Assembly (NCBI GenBank): GCA_934157235.1
Contig: CAKPHH010000001.1
Location: 434,001-498,000, forward strand
Direction: 5' to 3'
Length of the DNA stretch: 64,000 nucleotides
Source of the DNA: an uncultured Bacilli bacterium
GTDB lineage: Bacteria > Bacillota_I > Bacilli_A > RF39 > UBA660
The position numbers and the translations under genes are program-made. Below the pieces are notes generated by a model, which saw only the letters and a list, made by a program, of their open reading frames with translations, was not told the origin of the DNA and did no database searches. This document shows positions 60,474-64,000 of this stretch, one piece after another (positions within the stretch are counted from its first letter, which is position 1; each line of letters begins with the position of its first letter).

Positions 60474-60695
60474 ATGAGTATCAGAGAACATATTATTAAT
60501 AATTTTAAAGGTGATGATTACAACACTCTTCGTCAAGCTATAGATGAATCAGTATCATCTCTTGATGAAGTAACATTACCAGGTTTAGGCGTTTTCTTAT
60601 GTATAATCTGGGAAAATGCTGATCAAGAATTAAAAAATGAACTAATCGAAATAATTAAAAAACGTGTTGAAAAAGGATTAACTGAAGAAAGTTAA
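60474..60695 (+). CDS. sspI: Small acid-soluble spore protein, SspI family
   Basis: A 73-residue forespore protein of the SASP I type. The body LRQAIDESVSSLDEVTLPGL followed by GVFLCIIWEN matches the SspI core (the LPGLGVxFExxW pattern) and has the right length (Bacillus SspI is about 71). AGGAGG lies 12 bases before the ATG. It is one of two convincing plus-strand genes. Its place beside a SpoU/YsgA-type methylase gene matches Bacillus synteny as I recall it. SspI proteins occur in spores; their exact role is minor or unknown. Confidence 0.8.
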   Translation: MSIREHIINNFKGDDYNTLRQAIDESVSSLDEVTLPGLGVFLCIIWENADQELKNELIEIIKKRVEKGLTEES

Positions 60696-60707
60696 TCTTT
60701 TTAAATG

Positions 60708-60735
60708 AAAAGAACTACTAAACTGTTAGTAATTC
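60708..60735 (-). terminator. Terminator after frr
   Basis: A 10-bp stem with one G-T pair (arms 60712-60721 and 60726-60735, loop of 4) is followed by TTTTC on the minus strand. It overlaps the frr stop region and lies between the converging sspI and frr genes. Confidence 0.7.
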
Positions 60736-61266
60736 TTCTTCTTTTTCTTTTAACATAGCCTCTACTTTTTTATTATACTCGTTAACTATATCTTGAATAT
60801 CTTTTTCTAAACCTTTTTCCTCATCTTCAGAAACTTCTAATTTAGAAACAGCCTCAATTCCTTCACGTCTAATATTTCTAATCGCTACTTTTGCCTCTTC
60901 TGACATAGCTTTAACTTGTTTAACTAATTCTCTTCTTCTTTCTTCTGTAAGTTCTGGAATAATAATTCTGATAGTTTCTCCATCATTACCAGGATTATAT
61001 CCTAAATTAGAAGCCAAAATAGCTTTTTCAATATCTTTTAAACAACCTCTATCAAAAGGTTTAATTAGTAATTGACGTGCCTCCGGAACAGAAATCGTTG
61101 CTAGCTGCTTTAAAGGTGTCATACTACCATAATACTCAACCACAATACCATCTAAACTAGAAGGATTTGCTCTACCGGCTCTAACTGTCGTAAAACGTTT
61201 CTCCAAAGTCGCAATAGACTTATCCATTTTTTCGTTCAATTCTAAGATAACCATTTCACTATCCAT
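60718..61266 (-). CDS. frr: Ribosome recycling factor
   Basis: A 182-residue factor that, with EF-G, splits post-termination ribosomes. Text: MDKSIATLEKRFTTVRAGRA, NPSSLDGIVVEYYGSMTPLK and LATISVPEARQLLIKPFDR, then GETIRIIIPELTEERRRELV and KEKEEELLTV at the end. Full length. GGAGAGATG precedes the ATG. In most Bacillota frr directly follows pyrH; here pyrH is absent and a lipoprotein gene lies upstream instead. Confidence 0.97.
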   Translation of the reverse strand: MDSEMVILELNEKMDKSIATLEKRFTTVRAGRANPSSLDGIVVEYYGSMTPLKQLATISVPEARQLLIKPFDRGCLKDIEKAILASNLGYNPGNDGETIRIIIPELTEERRRELVKQVKAMSEEAKVAIRNIRREGIEAVSKLEVSEDEEKGLEKDIQDIVNEYNKKVEAMLKEKEEELLTV

Positions 61267-61349
61267 TATATTTCATCTCTCCTTAATAAATATATTATAT
61301 TATAATTACAGAATAAAAGAAAGAAAAAAGTAGACAATTTATTACATGC

Positions 61350-61462
61350 TTAATCCTTATCATAAGCAATATAACCTAATGTAACAAGTAAAACAATTAC
61401 TAAAAGATTATTATTGCTTTTTACCCTTCTTTTAATTTTTTCTCTATTTTTTCTTCAACCAT
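61350..61462 (-). pseudogene. Possible broken small membrane peptide gene
   Basis: In the 231-base gap upstream of frr, an ATG at 61462 behind AGGTAG reads MVEEKIEKKLKEG and stops. One frame over, RVKSNNNLLVIVLLVTLGYI continues to AYDKD and a TAA at 61350. Together they would give a single-helix peptide of about 37 residues with one slip. Low confidence. Confidence 0.3.
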
Positions 61463-61485
61463 TTTCTCTACCTAATTTTACATAA

Positions 61486-61513
61486 AGAAAAAGAACACTA
61501 TGCATTAGTGTTC
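61486..61513 (-). terminator. Terminator after the thioredoxin-like lipoprotein gene
   Basis: An 8-bp perfect hairpin (arms 61493-61500 and 61506-61513, loop of 5) is followed by TTTTTC on the minus strand. The distal arm overlaps the lipoprotein stop. Confidence 0.85.
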
Positions 61514-62064
61514 CCTTCATAATACTCTTTAAGTAATTTAATATATTTATTTTTAATTTTATCATCCTCATCATTTAAAGAATCAGACTCTTCAGTTGAA
61601 TTAACTATCATATCTTTACTATGACTAACTACTTTTCCATCTCTGATAAAATAAATATCTGGTATAAATAAATATTCTTGCATATCTTCATCAACTTCCA
61701 AATAATCTGCTAATTCATTAACTAATTCCATATATTTATCAGTTTTATTATCTCTAATAACTAAAGGATTATAATAATAAACAACTACATCCTTTAATTT
61801 ACTATCTTTGATAGCTTCTGAAAATAATTTAACTGTCTTAGTAGAAAGCTCACTATCAGAATTTCCAAAGAAAATAATTCCTGTACCTTCTCTAATTATC
61901 TTTAATACTTCATCTATACTTATATATTTAAAAGCATTATCTTTTGGAACAGAATATTCTTTAGAAAACTTCTCTGCTGGAGACAAATCTTCTACTTTCT
62001 TTATAGAACATCCAGATACAAATATCATAGTAATTAATAGTAACAATAACAACTTTTTCTTCAT
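61498..62064 (-). CDS. Lipoprotein with thioredoxin-like fold lacking the cysteine pair
   Basis: A 188-residue protein with a clear type II signal: MKKKLLLLLLITMIFVSGCS, lipid attachment at the Cys of VSGC. The mature domain resembles a thioredoxin-like bacteriocin-transport or thiol protein: TGIIFFGNSDSELSTKTVKL sits where the CxxC active site would be, but Ser and Asp replace both cysteines. VVVYYYNPLVIRD and YLFIPDIYFIRDGKVVSHSK (a cis-Pro-like segment) follow. It is probably redox-inactive. It lies 21 bases after tsf, in the place usually held by pyrH. Confidence 0.7.
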   Translation of the reverse strand: MKKKLLLLLLITMIFVSGCSIKKVEDLSPAEKFSKEYSVPKDNAFKYISIDEVLKIIREGTGIIFFGNSDSELSTKTVKLFSEAIKDSKLKDVVVYYYNPLVIRDNKTDKYMELVNELADYLEVDEDMQEYLFIPDIYFIRDGKVVSHSKDMIVNSTEESDSLNDEDDKIKNKYIKLLKEYYEGNTNA

Positions 62065-62085
62065 ATACAACTTACCTAATAAAAC

Positions 62086-62961
62086 TTATACGTTCTTGAT
62101 TTGACTCATTACTTCATCAGCAAAGTTTTCTTCTCTTTTTTCGATACCTTCACCAACAGCGAATCTAACCATAGAAACGATTTCACCATTATTATTCTTT
62201 ACATAATCAAGTACTGATAATGAAGAATCTTTAACGAAAGCTTGTTCTTCTAAACAAATTTCTTTATAAAATTTATTTAATCTACCAATAGCCATTTTTT
62301 CAGCTATAGCTTCTGGTTTTCCTTCAGCCATAACTTGTTCTTTAATTACATGAGTTTCTCTTTCAATCATTTCAGCAGGTACATCTGCTCTTCTTAAACC
62401 AACTGGATTCATAGCAGCACCTTGCATAGCAACATCTTTTGCAACTTCTTCATTAGCACCTTTTAAAACTACTAAAACACCAATCTTACCACCCATATGC
62501 TTATAAGCACCAAAGCACTCTTCATCAGTCTTAGTAACAAGTTCAAAACGTCTGAAACTAATTTTCTCACCAATTTTAGCAACTAATGCTACTAATTTAT
62601 CATTAATAGTTTCTGCACCATCTTTGATTTCTAAAACTTCTTCAACACTCTTAGCGTTATTCTTTAAGATTTCATCAGCTAAATAATCTACAAAATTAGT
62701 AAATTCTTCATTTTTAGCAACGAAATCAGTTTCAGAATTAACTTCTAATATTACAGCTTTATTACCATCAATTTTAATTTGGCATAAACCTTCAGCAGCA
62801 ATTCTACTTTCTTTCTTAGCTGCTTTAGCAATACCTTTTTCTCTTAGCCAATCAATAGCTTTTTCCATATCTCCTTCAGTAGCTTCTAATGCTTTTTTAC
62901 AATCAAGCATTCCAGCTCCAGTTTTTTCTCTTAGTTCTTTAACATCACTAGCTTTAATCAT
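62086..62961 (-). CDS. tsf: Elongation factor Ts
   Basis: A 291-residue nucleotide-exchange factor for EF-Tu. The N-terminus IKASDVKELREKTGAGMLDC then KKAL is the UBA-like signature. VILEVNSETDFVAKNEEFTN and AMQGAAMNPVGLRRADVPAE follow. The C-terminal coiled-coil and subdomain are complete. AGGAGG precedes the ATG. A terminator separates it from rpsB, and a -10-like TATAAT lies about 25 bases before its ribosome site. Confidence 0.97.
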   Translation of the reverse strand: MIKASDVKELREKTGAGMLDCKKALEATEGDMEKAIDWLREKGIAKAAKKESRIAAEGLCQIKIDGNKAVILEVNSETDFVAKNEEFTNFVDYLADEILKNNAKSVEEVLEIKDGAETINDKLVALVAKIGEKISFRRFELVTKTDEECFGAYKHMGGKIGVLVVLKGANEEVAKDVAMQGAAMNPVGLRRADVPAEMIERETHVIKEQVMAEGKPEAIAEKMAIGRLNKFYKEICLEEQAFVKDSSLSVLDYVKNNNGEIVSMVRFAVGEGIEKREENFADEVMSQIKNV

Positions 62962-63012
62962 AATATGTCCTCCTATACATTTAAATTATATCTTATTTTT
63001 ATATTTTAGAAA

Positions 63013-63042
63013 AGAAAAAAGAGTGAAAATTCCCTTCCACCC
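63013..63042 (-). terminator. Terminator or attenuator between rpsB and tsf
   Basis: An 8-bp stem with two G-T pairs (arms 63021-63028 and 63035-63042, loop of 6) is followed by TTTTTTC on the minus strand, 23 bases after the rpsB stop. It may reduce read-through into tsf. Confidence 0.65.
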
Positions 63043-63064
63043 TTCCTTAGTCTTCTAGTTAAAA

Positions 63065-64000
63065 TTATTTTGTTAAAGCTTCTACTAATTCAGCTTTCTT
63101 CATAGTAGAATAACCTTTAACTTCTGCATCTTTAGCCATTGCTTTTAATTCAGCTAATGTTAAATCATCTAACTTAACTTCTTCCTTAGCTTCTTCAACT
63201 GCTTTTACTTCTTCTTTAGCTTCAGTAGCAACTTCTTTAACTTCTTCTTTTTCTTCACTAACTTCTTTTTTATTAGCTTTCTTTTCAGCCTTAGCTTTAT
63301 CTTCTTCACTAACAAAATCAATTACTTCATTACCATTAACTTCAGCAATAGCGTTAGTTAAAACTCCAATTAATAATTTAACTGCTCTAACAGCATCATC
63401 ATTACCAGGAATTACATAATCTACCATATCTGGATCACAGTTAGTATCTACGATACCAAATACTGGAATACCTAAAATACGAGCTTCTTTAATAGCAATT
63501 TCTTCTTTACGAGGATCAACGATTACTAATGCTTGAGGCATTTTCTTCATTTCTCTAATTCCTCTTAAGTTTTTATTTAATTTATCATATTCTTTCTTAA
63601 TTTGAATAACTTCTTTTTTAGGAAGCATTTCGAAAACGCCTTCTTGTTCCATCTTTTCGATTTCTTCCATTCTCTTAATTCTTGAACGAATAGTCTTGAA
63701 GTTAGTTAAAGTACCACCTAACCATCTTTCATTAACGAAATACATGTTAGTTCTAGTAGCACTTTCTTCAGCAGCTTCTTGAGCTTGTTTCTTAGTTCCT
63801 ACGAATAAAACTGATCCACCATTTTGAGCAATTTCCTTCATTGCTTCATAAGCTTCTTCTAGTTTCTTAACAGTTTTTTGTAAATCGATAATATAAATAT
63901 CATCTCTTGTAGTATAGATGAATTCCTTCATCTTTGGATTCCATCTTCTTCTTTGATGTCCAAAATGAACACCAGCTTCTAATAAATAATTCATTGATAC
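63065..64000 (-). CDS. rpsB: 30S ribosomal protein S2 with long C-terminal extension (start beyond window)
   Basis: The S2 core is complete: LLEAGVHFGHQRRRWNPKMK, then YIIDLQKTVKKLEEAY, VLFVGTKKQAQEAAEESATR, NERWLGGTLTNFKTI and VDTNCDPDMVDYVIPGNDDA. The visible ATG at 63994 is preceded in frame by Val-Ser, and homologues read xVISMKxLLEAG, so translation probably starts just outside the window. After about residue 225 the protein gains some 85 residues: a Lys/Glu/Ala-rich linker and a terminal block LAELKAMAKDAEVKGYSTMK with KAELVEAL, like a SAP or Rho-N helix-extended motif. Such tails occur in some Bacillota and Mycoplasma-like S2 proteins. Confidence 0.95.
   Translation of the reverse strand, partial: VSMNYLLEAGVHFGHQRRRWNPKMKEFIYTTRDDIYIIDLQKTVKKLEEAYEAMKEIAQNGGSVLFVGTKKQAQEAAEESATRTNMYFVNERWLGGTLTNFKTIRSRIKRMEEIEKMEQEGVFEMLPKKEVIQIKKEYDKLNKNLRGIREMKKMPQALVIVDPRKEEIAIKEARILGIPVFGIVDTNCDPDMVDYVIPGNDDAVRAVKLLIGVLTNAIAEVNGNEVIDFVSEEDKAKAEKKANKKEVSEEKEEVKEVATEAKEEVKAVEEAKEEVKLDDLTLAELKAMAKDAEVKGYSTMKKAELVEALTK

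Noticed and set aside
1..64000. tRNA or rRNA genes, CRISPR arrays, insertion sequences, phage integration sites
   Set aside because: None was recognised on either strand. The only recombinase is XerC-like and lies in a housekeeping position, and no direct-repeat spacer arrays were seen.

Overview
The window is about 64 kb of very AT-rich DNA, nearly all coded on the minus strand. It looks like an uncultured low-GC Bacillota, most likely of the class Bacilli. The housekeeping genes are of Bacillus type and partly in Bacillus order. TGA is used as a stop and TGG as tryptophan, so this is the standard bacterial code, not the Mycoplasma code. A small acid-soluble spore protein gene (sspI) with a sigma-G/F-like promoter sits beside a SpoU-type methylase gene, as I recall it does in Bacillus, which suggests a present or recent spore former. 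All calls come from reading the sequence; no database search was run.

Layout. 1-9.2 kb is housekeeping: the start of relA/spoT, secDF, a comN-like gene, xerC, two unknown genes, topA, rnhB and rbgA. 9.2-16 kb is an accessory stretch with a RhuM gene, broken RhuM and DUF1016 genes, and small enzymes (DUF5680, CYTH, phosphoesterase, phosphotransferase, metallopeptidase). 16.0-38.7 kb is the centrepiece, a 19-gene export and surface system. 38.7-56.2 kb is a second accessory stretch of mostly single-domain enzymes, three pseudogenes and a lone pseudopilin. 56.3-64 kb is housekeeping again: lepB, rplS, trmD, rimM, spoU, ygjP, sspI, frr, tsf and rpsB.

The central cluster has three minus-strand transcription units plus one divergent plus-strand gene. 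Each unit ends in a visible hairpin terminator, and each promoter carries the same motif: two CG-centred half-sites 10 bp apart, the proximal one TCGAAA, lying 28-30 bp upstream of an extended -10 box. Unit 1 (37.74 to 31.13 kb) encodes a large membrane protein with an inactive S26-like ectodomain, a membrane-anchored McrB-type AAA+ ATPase, a DUF2357 (McrC-like) protein with no nuclease domain, a SipW-type signal peptidase and a TasA/camelysin-like exported protein. Unit 2 (31.01 to 26.38 kb) encodes two members of a paralogous exported family (STYAWF signal, EGQDVDNYDL near the C-terminus), an anchored beta protein, a second inactive S26-like protein and a second SipW peptidase. Unit 3 (26.26 to 16.06 kb) encodes three more members of that family, an overlooked 59-residue protein, a 533-residue cytosolic protein, a 1017-residue surface protein with GLUG-like repeats, a TasA-like protein and an anchored beta protein. 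My inference is a SipW-processed surface fibre or matrix system whose assembly or secretion is driven or controlled by a repurposed McrB/DUF2357 machine at the membrane. I know of no described system with this gene set.

The housekeeping genes on either side resemble one Bacillus-like block (rimM-trmD-rplS-lepB | rbgA-rnhB-topA-xerC). The roughly 46 kb between lepB and rbgA therefore looks like an accessory region that grew inside it.
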